From Candidatus Gallacutalibacter stercoravium (GTDB lineage: Bacteria; Bacillota; Clostridia; Oscillospirales; Acutalibacteraceae): DNA of 64,000 nucleotides. The stretch spans positions 1-64,000 of the forward strand of contig DVJE01000013.1 in assembly GCA_018716975.1 (NCBI GenBank), given 5' to 3'. The translations under genes were made by a program, and so were the position numbers. This document shows, piece by piece, positions 52,101 through 60,746 of the stretch. Every line of letters begins with the position of its first letter. Positions within the stretch are counted from its first letter, which is position 1. The notes beneath the pieces were generated by a model. It was not told the DNA's origin and made no database searches. It saw only the letters and a list, made by a program, of their open reading frames with translations.

Positions 52101-52124
52101 TGGCTACGCCCCCTTCTACTTTTA

Positions 52125-52153
52125 AGTATAATCGAGCCGCTTTGGGTTTTCAA
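52125..52153 (-). promoter_or_regulatory. Sigma-A promoter of galE
   Basis: On the minus strand TTGAAA (52148-52153), 17-base spacer, TATACT (52125-52130). Confidence 0.8.
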
Positions 52154-52202
52154 TTCCTTTTATATGTAGCATTTTCTCAAATATATAGGATATCCCCTCA
52201 AA

Positions 52203-52251
52203 GGGCAAAAATCTTTTGCCCGCACAAAGGCCCGCAGGAATGCTGCGGGCC
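52203..52251 (-). terminator. Double hairpin ending the multidrug ABC operon
   Basis: GGCCCGCAG/CTGCGGGCC (52229-52237, 52243-52251) is followed on the minus strand by UUUGUG and a second hairpin GGGCAAAA/TTTTGCCC (52203-52221). The U tract is weak. Confidence 0.6.
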
Positions 52252-52284
52252 CAAGGAGGCTTTTTAGCCGTTTGCGCGTTGCTT

Positions 52285-54111
52285 TTAGCTCAGCGCTTTC
52301 ATCATCGATTCTTCGGCGAACTGCTTGCTGTAAAGCGAATAATAATACCCCTTTTTCTCCAGCAGCTCCCGATGCTTGCCCTGCTCTACAATGCGCCCGT
52401 CTTTTACCACCAAAATCAAATCCGCCTGGCGGATGGTGGAAAGGCGGTGGGCAATCAAGAACGAGGTGCGGTTTTGCAGCAAATGCGAAATGGCGTTTTG
52501 AATCAGCTGCTCTGTGCGGGTGTCGATAGAAGAGGTGGCCTCGTCCAGCACAAAAATTCTGGGATCCGCCAACACGGCCCGGGCAAAAGAGATCAGCTGC
52601 TTTTCGCCGGTAGAAAGGCGGTCGCCCCCCTCGCCCACGTTGCTGTTATAGCCGTCCTCCAGCTTATCCACCACCGTGTCGGCCGATACGCTTTTGGCCG
52701 CCCGCTCAATCTGCTCGTCGGTGGCGTCCAGCTTGCCGTAACGGATATTCTCGCGCACCGTGCCCGAAAACAGGTGGGGGTTTTGCAGCACGTAGCCGAT
52801 GTTGCTGTGCAGCCACAGCTGAGAGCGCTCGCGGTAATCCCGGCCGTCTATTAAAATCTTGCCCGAGGTGGGCTCAAAGAAGCGGCAGGCCAGGTTCACC
52901 AGCGTGCTTTTGCCCGCGCCTGTTTCGCCCACAATGGCCACCGTGGTGCCTGCGGGAATTTTTAAGCTAAAATGCTCCAACACATATTCTTCGCCGTCGG
53001 GGTAGCGAAAGGATACGTCTTGAAACTCAATATCCCCGCGGATGGGCTCCCAGTTTTCTTTTTTGGGGTGAAAGGCGTCGCCGTATTTTTCCACAACAGC
53101 GGGCGAATCCTGAATATCGGGCTTTTGCTCCAGCAGGCCGGTTACCCGCTCAATATTGGCCTGGGCCGAAATGAGATCGGCAAACAGCCGCGCCAGCTGC
53201 TGAATGGGCTCAAAAATGCCCACCGCGTAAGAGGTAAAGGCCGACAGGGTGCCCAGCATCATCAAATCCTCCAGCACCATGTGCCCGCCGCGCCACATCA
53301 CCAGCGCCGTGGCCACCGAGCTTAAAAACAGCACCAAGGGGATATAGGTGGCGCTCAGCCGGGCCACCTTGATAGAAGAGCGGTACATATCGCCGGTTAG
53401 GTTGCGAAAATCTTTGTGGTTGGCCTCTTCAATCACCAATGTTTTCGAGGTTTTGGCCCCCACAATGCCCTCGTTGTAGGCCCCCGTAATTTGCGAGTTA
53501 ATTTTGCGCACGCGGCGGTTCCAGTGCAAAATGCGCTTTTGAAAGAACACCGTTAAAATGGCGATGGCGGGCACCACCAGGATAATCAGCAGCGCCAGTT
53601 GCACGTTTAAGGCAAACATGGCGATAAACACGCCGATAACGTAGCACAGCGCCCACAGCACATCCACCAGGCCCCAGGCCGTGGTGCCGGCAATGCGGTT
53701 GGTATCGCTCATCACCCTGGCCAGCAGGTAGCCCACCGGCGTTACGTTGTAGTAAGAAAACGACAGGGTTTGCAGGTGCACAAAGCAAGCGCGCTTTAAA
53801 TCCCGCCCCAGGCTCATCTCTACATACATGGCCTTGCTGGCAAAAATAACAACCCCCAGCGCCTGCACCAAAATAACCGCCCCATAGGTTAGGCCGAACG
53901 CCCACAGATGATCGGTGGTTTCGGCTTCGATAAAATTATCGATAGCGTAGCGCTGAAACAGCGGCATCACAATATCGATGAGCGCCGAAAACATGTTTAG
54001 GGCCACAATCAAAAAAAGCGGCGCCCGATAGGGCTTTAAAAACGGGAACAGCCCTTTCCAAATTTTAAAACTAAAGGGCTTGTTATATTCTTGCTCCTCC
54101 ATGGCAGCCAT
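52285..54111 (-). CDS. Multidrug-type ABC exporter subunit with the canonical Walker B Glu (BmrD/LmrD-like)
   Basis: About 608 aa. Six membrane helices (about 28-310), then the ATPase: Walker A GETGAGKST, Walker B IFVLDEATSSID and H-loop LIAHRLST. The signature is LSTGEKQLISFARAV instead of LSGGQ. Together with the partner gene upstream this gives one competent and one degenerate ATP site, the hallmark of heterodimeric BmrCD/LmrCD/TM287-288 exporters. The ATG at 54111 is preferred to the one at 54117, which is too close to GGGGAGGG. It overlaps or abuts the partner gene's stop. It exports drugs or lipophilic compounds. Confidence 0.92.
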   Translation of the reverse strand: MAAMEEQEYNKPFSFKIWKGLFPFLKPYRAPLFLIVALNMFSALIDIVMPLFQRYAIDNFIEAETTDHLWAFGLTYGAVILVQALGVVIFASKAMYVEMSLGRDLKRACFVHLQTLSFSYYNVTPVGYLLARVMSDTNRIAGTTAWGLVDVLWALCYVIGVFIAMFALNVQLALLIILVVPAIAILTVFFQKRILHWNRRVRKINSQITGAYNEGIVGAKTSKTLVIEEANHKDFRNLTGDMYRSSIKVARLSATYIPLVLFLSSVATALVMWRGGHMVLEDLMMLGTLSAFTSYAVGIFEPIQQLARLFADLISAQANIERVTGLLEQKPDIQDSPAVVEKYGDAFHPKKENWEPIRGDIEFQDVSFRYPDGEEYVLEHFSLKIPAGTTVAIVGETGAGKSTLVNLACRFFEPTSGKILIDGRDYRERSQLWLHSNIGYVLQNPHLFSGTVRENIRYGKLDATDEQIERAAKSVSADTVVDKLEDGYNSNVGEGGDRLSTGEKQLISFARAVLADPRIFVLDEATSSIDTRTEQLIQNAISHLLQNRTSFLIAHRLSTIRQADLILVVKDGRIVEQGKHRELLEKKGYYYSLYSKQFAEESMMKALS

Positions 54112-54113
54112 TC

Positions 54114-55970
54114 TCATCCCTCCCCTTCAACCAGCAGGCGGTCGTCGCTGCTCATTTGAATATCGTAAATACTTTTATAAATACCGTTGCGGTGTATCAG
54201 CTCCTCGTGGGTGCCCATTTCGGCTATTTCGCCGTTTTCCATCACCAAAATCATATCGGCCTGCATCAAGGTGGTGATGCGGTGCGAAATCAGAATAACC
54301 GTGGAGCTGCCCAAATTCTCTTTGAGCGCCTGGCGGATCTTAAAATCCGTTTCCGAGTCCACCGCCGACAAAGAGTCGTCAAACACCATAATGGGGGCCT
54401 TTTGCATCAGCATGCGGGCGATGGCCACCCGCTGCTTTTGCCCGCCGGAAAGGGTCACGCCCCGCTCCCCCACCACGGTGTCGTAGCCGCTGGTAAAATC
54501 CAGCACCGCGTCGTCTACGCAGGCAATCTGCGCCGCGCGGCGCACCTCGTCTAAAGAGGCCTGCGGGCGAAAGGCGCTGATGTTCTCTTGAATGGTGCGC
54601 GAGAACAAGAAGGGCTCTTGCAGCACCATGCCGATGTTGCTGCGCAGCCAATCCCGCCGGATGTTGGCGATATCCACCCCGCCTATCTCAATGGATCCGC
54701 ACTCCGGCGGCAAATCATACAGCCGGTTGAGCAAATGCATCAAGGTGGATTTGCCCGAGCCGGTGCCCCCCAGAATGGCAAAGGTGGAGCCTGCCGGGAT
54801 GGTGAAATCAATGTTTTTCAACACCGGCTTTTGCCCCTCGTAGGTAAAGTTGATGTTTTTAAAGCGGATATCGCCGTTCATGGGCGGCGTTTGCGCGCCG
54901 GGCTGCTCTTCTTCCTCCCGGGCGTTTAATATGTAATTGATTCTGTCGATGGATACGCCGGTTTTGCTCATCTCTGACAAGATGCGCCCCAGGCCGCGAA
55001 CCGGCCACACCAAAGACTGGTTGTAAGACACGATGGCCAAAAATTCGCCCAGCGAAATAGTACCGTTCACCGCCTCTATGGTGCCAAAAAGGATAACGGT
55101 GAGAATTTGCATACCGGTTATAAAATCGCCGATGCCCCAGTAGGAACCCAGCACATACCCCAGCTTAATCCACAGCCGGGCAAAGATGTTGTTTTTTTCA
55201 TCAAAGCGGTCAATCTCATACTGCTCCCGGCCAAAGGCGCGCACCACCCGCACGCCGGTTAAATTTTCTTGCACGGTAGAGGATAACACGCCCTCCGCCT
55301 CGTCGGCCGCCCGAAAGCGCTTGGCTATTTTGGAATAATAAATGCCGGAATAGGCCGCCACCACCGGGATGAAGGCCAGAGCGATAAAAGAGATTTTTAC
55401 GCTCATCGAAAACATCATCGTCATGGCCAGCGCAATTAAAAAGACCGTGCGGAATACCTCCAGCAGCTGGCCAGAGACAAAGTTGCGCAGCATATCCACA
55501 TCCGACGTGCAGCGCTGGATGATCTCGCCGGTTTGGTGCTGCACATGCCAACGGAAGGGCAGCTTTTGAATGTGCCCATATAATTCGTCGCGCAGCTTTT
55601 TCACAAACCCCTCGGAGCCTTTTGCCACGTCAATGCGGCAAAGGTAATTGCTCACGCCCGAAAGCACCGCGATTACCAGCACGGCAACGGCGGCCAGCAG
55701 CAAGTTCACTTCTTTGGAATCGCCCAGCAGCCGAACCACCCATTCCGGCAGGTTAAACGGGGCGTCGCCCAGCACAGAATCCACCGTTATGCGAATCACC
55801 TGCGGGGTCATAGCATTTAAGGCCGTATTGATAATAGACCAAATCATGCTAAAAATAAAAAACCGGGTAGAGCCTTTGATAAAACGTGCAATCATACCGG
55901 CGCGGCCCAACGCGCTGGGAGGCGCCGCCGATTGCGAGGATTGATTTGTAGGATGAGCCATACCGACCAC
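54114..55970 (-). CDS. Multidrug-type ABC exporter subunit with a degenerate Walker B (BmrC/LmrC-like)
   Basis: 618 aa, from a GTG shortly after AAAGGGGG; the ATG three codons later is the alternative. Transmembrane domain about 25-320. In the ATPase, Walker A is GGTGSGKST, the signature is a normal LSGGQKQRVAIARML, but Walker B reads IMVFDDSLSAVD, with Asp in place of the catalytic Glu. That makes this the regulatory half of a heterodimer with the next gene. The H-loop is ILISHRITT. The N-terminus (HPTNQSSQSAAPPSALG) is a short disordered extension. The pair is an operon of its own. Confidence 0.92.
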   Translation of the reverse strand: MVGMAHPTNQSSQSAAPPSALGRAGMIARFIKGSTRFFIFSMIWSIINTALNAMTPQVIRITVDSVLGDAPFNLPEWVVRLLGDSKEVNLLLAAVAVLVIAVLSGVSNYLCRIDVAKGSEGFVKKLRDELYGHIQKLPFRWHVQHQTGEIIQRCTSDVDMLRNFVSGQLLEVFRTVFLIALAMTMMFSMSVKISFIALAFIPVVAAYSGIYYSKIAKRFRAADEAEGVLSSTVQENLTGVRVVRAFGREQYEIDRFDEKNNIFARLWIKLGYVLGSYWGIGDFITGMQILTVILFGTIEAVNGTISLGEFLAIVSYNQSLVWPVRGLGRILSEMSKTGVSIDRINYILNAREEEEQPGAQTPPMNGDIRFKNINFTYEGQKPVLKNIDFTIPAGSTFAILGGTGSGKSTLMHLLNRLYDLPPECGSIEIGGVDIANIRRDWLRSNIGMVLQEPFLFSRTIQENISAFRPQASLDEVRRAAQIACVDDAVLDFTSGYDTVVGERGVTLSGGQKQRVAIARMLMQKAPIMVFDDSLSAVDSETDFKIRQALKENLGSSTVILISHRITTLMQADMILVMENGEIAEMGTHEELIHRNGIYKSIYDIQMSSDDRLLVEGEG

Positions 55971-56251
55971 TGTTCCCCCTTTACCTGATAAAATGATGGA
56001 ATATACAGCGGGGCAGCAGCCGCTCTGCCGGCGCTTCTATTCATGCAACGCATTGGGCTCATTGCCAGCGTATTCTAACACACCCGCCAGAGAAAAAGCA
56101 ACGGCGCGCCGCCAAAAAAGCAACCATTTGTGCTATAACCGGCGAAAAAAAGCCAGAAAGCTAATACCAGTATTTAAAACAAAAATAATAACGGAAGAAA
56201 AATATTTTTATACGCAGTTTTGCCAAGGTGAGATTTGTGTTATAATGTGTG

Positions 56252-56274
56252 TGTGTTAAACCAAGTTTAACACA
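56252..56274 (+). promoter_or_regulatory. Inverted repeat at the putative transcription start
   Basis: TGTGTTAAA (56252-56260), CCAAG, TTTAACACA (56266-56274): a perfect 9-bp dyad just past the -10 hexamer TATAAT. It could be an operator or a 5' stabilising hairpin. Confidence 0.5.
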
Positions 56275-56359
56275 CAGCACCGGCTACAACTGCGGGTTCA
56301 ACCAAGTTTAACACACAGCACCGGCTGCAACTGCGGGTTCATCCAAGTTCAACACACAA
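56261..56359 (+). repeat. 41-bp direct repeats (two full, one partial)
   Basis: Copies start at 56261, 56302 and 56343 with CCAAGTTTAACACACAGCAC; the first two differ at only two positions, and the third is cut after about 17 bases. A 41-base period is close to four helical turns. Confidence 0.85.
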
Positions 56360-56478
56360 CAGAAGCTTGCAGCCCTTCAATTGAAAAGCGCCGGCCTGCG
56401 GGGCACGTGGGCCTGTATTTTTCTTAGGCAAGAAAGGGCTATTTTCTTCAAAACAAAAAACAACGCGCGTTTTTGATT

Positions 56479-56517
56479 CGCACCCTTTTGGTAGAGGTGC
56501 GGTCTGTTTTTATTTTA
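56479..56517 (+). terminator. Terminator of the candidate RNA
   Basis: CGCACC (56479-56484) pairs with GGTGCG (56496-56501), followed by GTCTGTTTTTATTTTAT. Confidence 0.65.
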
Positions 56518-56614
56518 TAGTTTTAAACCTATCTTTCTCCCCTTTTCAGGCTTTCTATAGGCGGCGGCCCGCTCCGTTTCAATCCTCCTTCAATCCTCCA
56601 ACGACTGTTTCACA

Positions 56615-56745
56615 GTTAAACTGTTAAAGCTGTTAAAACTGTTAAAACGGTTAAAACGGTTAGAAGAAAAGAGAATGTTGAAACGGTAAGCGGTTAGGCG
56701 GTTAGGCTATCAATCAGCTCGTCCGCTCGTCCGCTCATCAACTCA
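56615..56745 (+). repeat. Degenerate short tandem repeats before ppk2
   Basis: CTGTTAAAG/CGGTTAAAA units of 10-11 bases (about 56620-56668), CGGTTAGG units (about 56688-56708) and GCTCGTCC units (about 56717-56740). No gene is seen in 56518-56836. Confidence 0.6.
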
Positions 56746-56836
56746 CCGGCTGATAAACCATTAAAAAGCGGCGGCTCTTGGGCCGTTTTGCGCATACAAC
56801 TTACAAAAACCAAATCAAGCAGAAAGGGTGATTGCT

Positions 56837-58330
56837 ATGCTGGAACAGGTGGATCTGACCCAACGCACGGAAAAAGACCAATACAAAAAAGAAGCAGCAG
56901 GGCTGAAAGAACGGCTCTCTTCTTTGCAACAAGAGATTAAAGGGGCCAAGCTGCCGGTTATTATTTTGTTTGAGGGCTGGGGCGCCGCCGGTAAGGGCAG
57001 CCTTATCTCCAAGGTTATCATCAATTTGGATCCCCGCGGCTTTCAGGTGTATTCCATCGTGCCGGCAGACAGCGCCGAAAGCCGCAAGCCTCTTTTGTGG
57101 CGCTATTGGACAAAGATCCCCCAGCAGGGGCAAATTTCGGTGTTTGACCGCAGCTGGTATCAAGATATCTCGGTGGCCAAGCTGGAAGAAAACCTGTCGG
57201 ATGAGGATATCGCCGCCCGCACCGCCTCCATCACCACCTTTGAGCGGCAATTAACCGACGACGGCTATCTGATTCTCAAATTCTTCCTCCACATCAGCCA
57301 AGAGGAGCAAAAAAGCCGGTTTAACAAGCTGCTTAGCAGCAAAAACACCGCCTGGCGGGTAACCGATTTGGATCGCAAGCGCAACCGGCAGTACGACCGG
57401 TATTACCGCCTGTTTGATCAGATGTTGGAAAGCACCAACACCCCAAACGCCCCCTGGCACGTTGTGCCCTGCGAGGATAAATACACCGCGCAGCTGTTTA
57501 TCTTCCGCACGTTGGTAACCTCTATAGAAGAGGCCCTGCGGCAAAAGCAAGCCCCGGCGGCCCCCGCTGCGGGCGGCATTGTTGTGCCCGATTCCTTTGC
57601 CATGAAGCCCATGCCCAAGTTGCAAGACGTGCGCTTGGATAAAGCGTTAACCGACGAAGAATACCACGAAAAGCTGAAAAAGGCCCAAAAGAAGCTGAAA
57701 AAGCTGCACAACGAGCTGTATCAGGCCCGCATGCCGGTGATTGTGGCCTATGAGGGGTGGGACGCCGCCGGCAAAGGCGGCAACATCCGGCGGGTGGCCG
57801 CGGCGCTGGATCCCCGCGGTTACGAGGTGATCCCCATCGCCGCGCCCGACAAGGCCGAGCTGGCCCACCACTATTTGTGGCGCTTTTGGAACCACATGCC
57901 CAAAACCGGCCACGTTGCCATTTTTGACAGAACCTGGTACGGCCGCGTCATGGTGGAGCGGATTGAGGGCTTTTGTTCCACCAGCGCTTGGCAAAGGGCT
58001 TATCAAGAGATCAACGAGTTTGAATGGGAGCTGCACCAGTGGGGCGCGGTGATTTTAAAATTCTGGCTGCACATCGATCCCGACGAGCAGCTGCGCCGCT
58101 TTAAAGACCGGCAAGAAACCCCCTCTAAGCAATGGAAAATTACCGAAGAAGACTGGCGCAACCGCGAAAAATGGGGCCAATACGAAACCGCGGTAAACGA
58201 TATGCTGCAATACACCTCTACCGGTTTTGCCCCGTGGCATATTATTGAATCGCAAGATAAGAAGTATGGGCGCATCAAAGCGCTGCATACCATGATTGCC
58301 GCCATAGAAGAGGGGCTGGCCAACCGTTGA
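56837..58330 (+). CDS. ppk2: Two-domain PPK2-family polyphosphate:nucleotide phosphotransferase
   Basis: 497 aa made of two tandem PPK2 domains. The first (about 10-235) has FEGWGAAGKGSLISK and FDRSWYQDI; the second (about 265-495) has YEGWDAAGKGGNIRR, the lid residues RTWYGRVMVERIEGF and LDPRGYEVIPIAAP. The second domain keeps the Asp and Arg residues of active PPK2s; the first has lost some (WYQD for WYGR). This fused form is typical of class II enzymes that phosphorylate AMP to ADP with polyphosphate. AAAGGG lies 8 bases before the ATG. It is monocistronic in a repeat-rich setting. Confidence 0.92.
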   Translation: MLEQVDLTQRTEKDQYKKEAAGLKERLSSLQQEIKGAKLPVIILFEGWGAAGKGSLISKVIINLDPRGFQVYSIVPADSAESRKPLLWRYWTKIPQQGQISVFDRSWYQDISVAKLEENLSDEDIAARTASITTFERQLTDDGYLILKFFLHISQEEQKSRFNKLLSSKNTAWRVTDLDRKRNRQYDRYYRLFDQMLESTNTPNAPWHVVPCEDKYTAQLFIFRTLVTSIEEALRQKQAPAAPAAGGIVVPDSFAMKPMPKLQDVRLDKALTDEEYHEKLKKAQKKLKKLHNELYQARMPVIVAYEGWDAAGKGGNIRRVAAALDPRGYEVIPIAAPDKAELAHHYLWRFWNHMPKTGHVAIFDRTWYGRVMVERIEGFCSTSAWQRAYQEINEFEWELHQWGAVILKFWLHIDPDEQLRRFKDRQETPSKQWKITEEDWRNREKWGQYETAVNDMLQYTSTGFAPWHIIESQDKKYGRIKALHTMIAAIEEGLANR

Positions 58331-58378
58331 CGCAACCGGCGTTGTCAAGCTCTTTTAGCAAGGTTACTGCTATCAAAT

Positions 58379-58394
58379 TGTAAAAAAGATGTAA
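58379..58394 (+). promoter_or_regulatory. WalR-type direct repeat upstream of the two-component operon
   Basis: TGTAA-N6-TGTAA (58379-58383, 58390-58394), an 11-base period like the WalR box TGTWAH-N5-TGTWAH. A near-identical pair precedes the C39 peptidase gene at 61748. A possible -10 (TAAAAT) lies near 58435. The following gap holds GATGTTGAC/AATGTTGGC-type repeats. Confidence 0.55.
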
Positions 58395-58611
58395 GAAAAT
58401 CCAACCAACCTCTCTCTTTCGCATGCTGATATGGTAAAATGGCGTAAGCCTGTGCTTTTGGGCAACACTCTAATCAACCATGTTGACCATATCAACCATA
58501 AAAAAGGCCGGCCCGCCCCACGGCGGCGCTGCTGGTGATGTTGACAATGTTGGCAATGCTGGCATTTCAACCTGCCGGTAAATAGACGGATAACGGTAGA
58601 GAGGGAACGCA

Positions 58612-59307
58612 TTGATTACCATATTGATTGTTGAAGACGATGAAAATATAGCCCGCATGATATCCACTGTGCTTTCCATCGGCGGGTATCGCAGCGAAAT
58701 CTGCGCAGACGGCGCGCTGGCGGTAGAAAAAATAAAACAAAAGGTCCACGGCTACGATCTGGTTTTGCTGGATATTATGCTGCCCGGGTTAGACGGCTTT
58801 TCGGTTATCCAGCGCATCCAATCCCGAGAAGTGCCCGTTATTTTTCTAACGGCAATGCAGAACGTTTCCGATAAAGTAAAAGGGCTGCGCTTGGGGGCGG
58901 AGGATTATATTGTAAAGCCCTTTGAAGCGGTGGAACTGCTGGCCCGGGTGGATGTTGTGCTGCGCCGTTCCCACCGCAGCCAAGAGGTCGTCGCCTATGG
59001 GAACATTACCGTGTATGTGCAAGAGCACACCGCCCTAATGGACGGCAACCCGGTTTCTTTAACGCCCAAGGAGTTTGATCTGCTGGTATTTTTCTTGCAA
59101 AACCAAGATATCGCCCTTACCCGCGAGCGCCTGCTGGCGGCCGTTTGGGGCTACGATTATGCCGGTGAAACCCGCACGGTAGATATCCACGTGCAGCAGC
59201 TGCGCAGAAAAATGCATCTGCAAAACCGGCTGGTAACCATCACCAAGCTGGGGTACCGGCTAAACCGTTATTCCCATAACGAGCCGGAAGGCGGCGCGCC
59301 GGTATGA
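58612..59307 (+). CDS. OmpR-family response regulator
   Basis: 231 aa. Receiver domain: acidic pocket VEDDEN (7-12), phospho-acceptor D54 (VLLDIMLPGLDGF), TAMQ switch Thr and K103 region YIVKPFE. The winged-helix effector domain (about 130-225) has LTPKEFDLLVFFLQNQ and TRTVDIHVQQLRRKM. The start is a TTG with GAGAGGG 6-7 bases upstream, since no in-frame ATG fits. It overlaps the histidine kinase gene by 4 bases. OmpR-type regulators bind direct repeats, and the TGTAA-N6-TGTAA pair upstream points to autoregulation. Confidence 0.93.
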   Translation: MITILIVEDDENIARMISTVLSIGGYRSEICADGALAVEKIKQKVHGYDLVLLDIMLPGLDGFSVIQRIQSREVPVIFLTAMQNVSDKVKGLRLGAEDYIVKPFEAVELLARVDVVLRRSHRSQEVVAYGNITVYVQEHTALMDGNPVSLTPKEFDLLVFFLQNQDIALTRERLLAAVWGYDYAGETRTVDIHVQQLRRKMHLQNRLVTITKLGYRLNRYSHNEPEGGAPV

Positions 59308-60746
59308 GGCTGTGGCAAAAGATTTTTCTCTCTACCCTGGTGTTGGTTATCTGCGCGGTGGAGCTAACCGCGCTGATGCTGCTGCGCAACACCCGCCAAC
59401 TGCTGATGGAGCGGGAGCAGCAGCACATTCTAACCGAATACGAGTATCTTGCGGCCTCGGTGCAAGATAACGTTTTATACACCCAATTAAAAAACAACAA
59501 TATGTTTTTAGAGGACGACGCCTTTTACAACGCGGTGGAAGCGGTGCTTCAGCAGCAAGCCGAGCAGGGCAACACCGCTGTTTCCTTTTTTTGTAAAGGG
59601 GAGCGGATTTTCTCCTTCGGCCCGGTGCAAACATCGTTGGAAGAACGGCTGCTCGCCAGCGTGGAGGATCTGGAGGAAGGCGGCACGGCCTATCAAATTT
59701 TTCACGATACCGGCGGCGTGTATTTGCTTATGTCCTCTTCTTTTCTGTTAAACGGAAGGATCTGCCGCCTTGTTACCACCTCTGATATCAGCGAGCTTAT
59801 GCTGATGCTGGAGCAGCAAATGCAGCAGGTGCAGCAAATCAGCATTTTGTGCGCGGTGGCCATCTCTTGCGTGCTGCTGGTGATGGTGGTGGTTTTGCTG
59901 CGCCCGTTGCACCGCATTAACCAAAGCACCAAGCAAATTGCCCAGGGGCAATACGGCGCCCGGGTGCAGGTGCGCGGCGGCAGCGAGATGGCCGAGCTTG
60001 CCGCCAATATGAACAGCATGGCCAACGCCATTGAAGAAAACGTCAATTCGCTGCGCCAAGTTGCCGAAGATCGCAAGCTGTTCATCGATAACCTTGCCCA
60101 CGAAATGAAAACCCCTTTAACCTCTATTTTAGGCTACGCCGATATTTTGCGGGTGAAACGCAGCGTTACCGACGAAGAGCGGCGGGAATATGCCGGCGTT
60201 GTTGTGGAAGAAACCAAGCGGCTGCGGGCCCTATCCGGCAAATTGATGGAAATTATTACCGTGGGCAGCACCCAGCTGGAAATGCGGGAGTATGCCCTGG
60301 AGCAGCTGTTTGATGAAATCGATACCGCCTTGCAGCCCTTGCTGCAAAGCAAGGGGGTCGGCTTAAAAACCCAGCCGGCGGCGGCGGTTTTGCGCATCGA
60401 TCCAGAGCTGTTCAAATCCCTGCTGTATAACCTTATTGAGAACGCGGCAAAGGCCTCTCGCCACGGCCAAGAGATTTTGCTGGCCGCCGGTAAAGAAGAC
60501 GGCAAACTCTTTATTGATGTAATCGATCACGGCATCGGCATTGCGGCGGAGGATATCAAACGGGTTACCCAGCCCTTTTATATGGTGGATAAATCCCGCA
60601 GCCGAAAGGCCGGGGGCGCCGGTTTGGGGCTGCCCTTGTGCGTAGAAATCGCCGCCATGCACAACGCGCGCCTGCTGTTGCAAAGCGAACCCGGCAAAGG
60701 CACCAAAGCGCGTATTTTGTTTAGCGGGGGTGGCAAAAATGGCTAA
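59304..60746 (+). CDS. Membrane sensor histidine kinase
   Basis: 480 aa. Two membrane helices (7-27 and 179-200) enclose an extracellular sensor domain of about 150 residues without a fold I recognise. HAMP (about 199-252), HisKA with H266 in FIDNLAHEMKTPLTSILGYA, then the HATPase domain with N-box LLYNLIENAAKA, G1 DVIDHGIGI and G2 RKAGGAGLGLPLC. It autophosphorylates H266 and passes the phosphate to the regulator encoded just upstream. The next gene starts 8 bases before its stop, so three genes are translated as a coupled unit. Confidence 0.93.
   Translation: MRLWQKIFLSTLVLVICAVELTALMLLRNTRQLLMEREQQHILTEYEYLAASVQDNVLYTQLKNNNMFLEDDAFYNAVEAVLQQQAEQGNTAVSFFCKGERIFSFGPVQTSLEERLLASVEDLEEGGTAYQIFHDTGGVYLLMSSSFLLNGRICRLVTTSDISELMLMLEQQMQQVQQISILCAVAISCVLLVMVVVLLRPLHRINQSTKQIAQGQYGARVQVRGGSEMAELAANMNSMANAIEENVNSLRQVAEDRKLFIDNLAHEMKTPLTSILGYADILRVKRSVTDEERREYAGVVVEETKRLRALSGKLMEIITVGSTQLEMREYALEQLFDEIDTALQPLLQSKGVGLKTQPAAAVLRIDPELFKSLLYNLIENAAKASRHGQEILLAAGKEDGKLFIDVIDHGIGIAAEDIKRVTQPFYMVDKSRSRKAGGAGLGLPLCVEIAAMHNARLLLQSEPGKGTKARILFSGGGKNG

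Larger units (their letters stand above)
56222..56517 (+). ncRNA. Candidate non-coding transcript with 41-bp repeats
   Basis: A promoter (TTTTGC just before TATAAT at 56241-56246, 17-base spacer) and a terminator at 56479-56517 bound about 265 bases in which no ATG, GTG or TTG with a ribosome binding site opens a sensible frame. The predicted RNA begins in a TGTGTTAAA/TTTAACACA hairpin and contains 2.4 copies of a 41-bp repeat. I could not match it to 6S, SRP, tmRNA or a known riboswitch. It lies in an 866-base gap between an ABC operon and ppk2. Confidence 0.45.
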
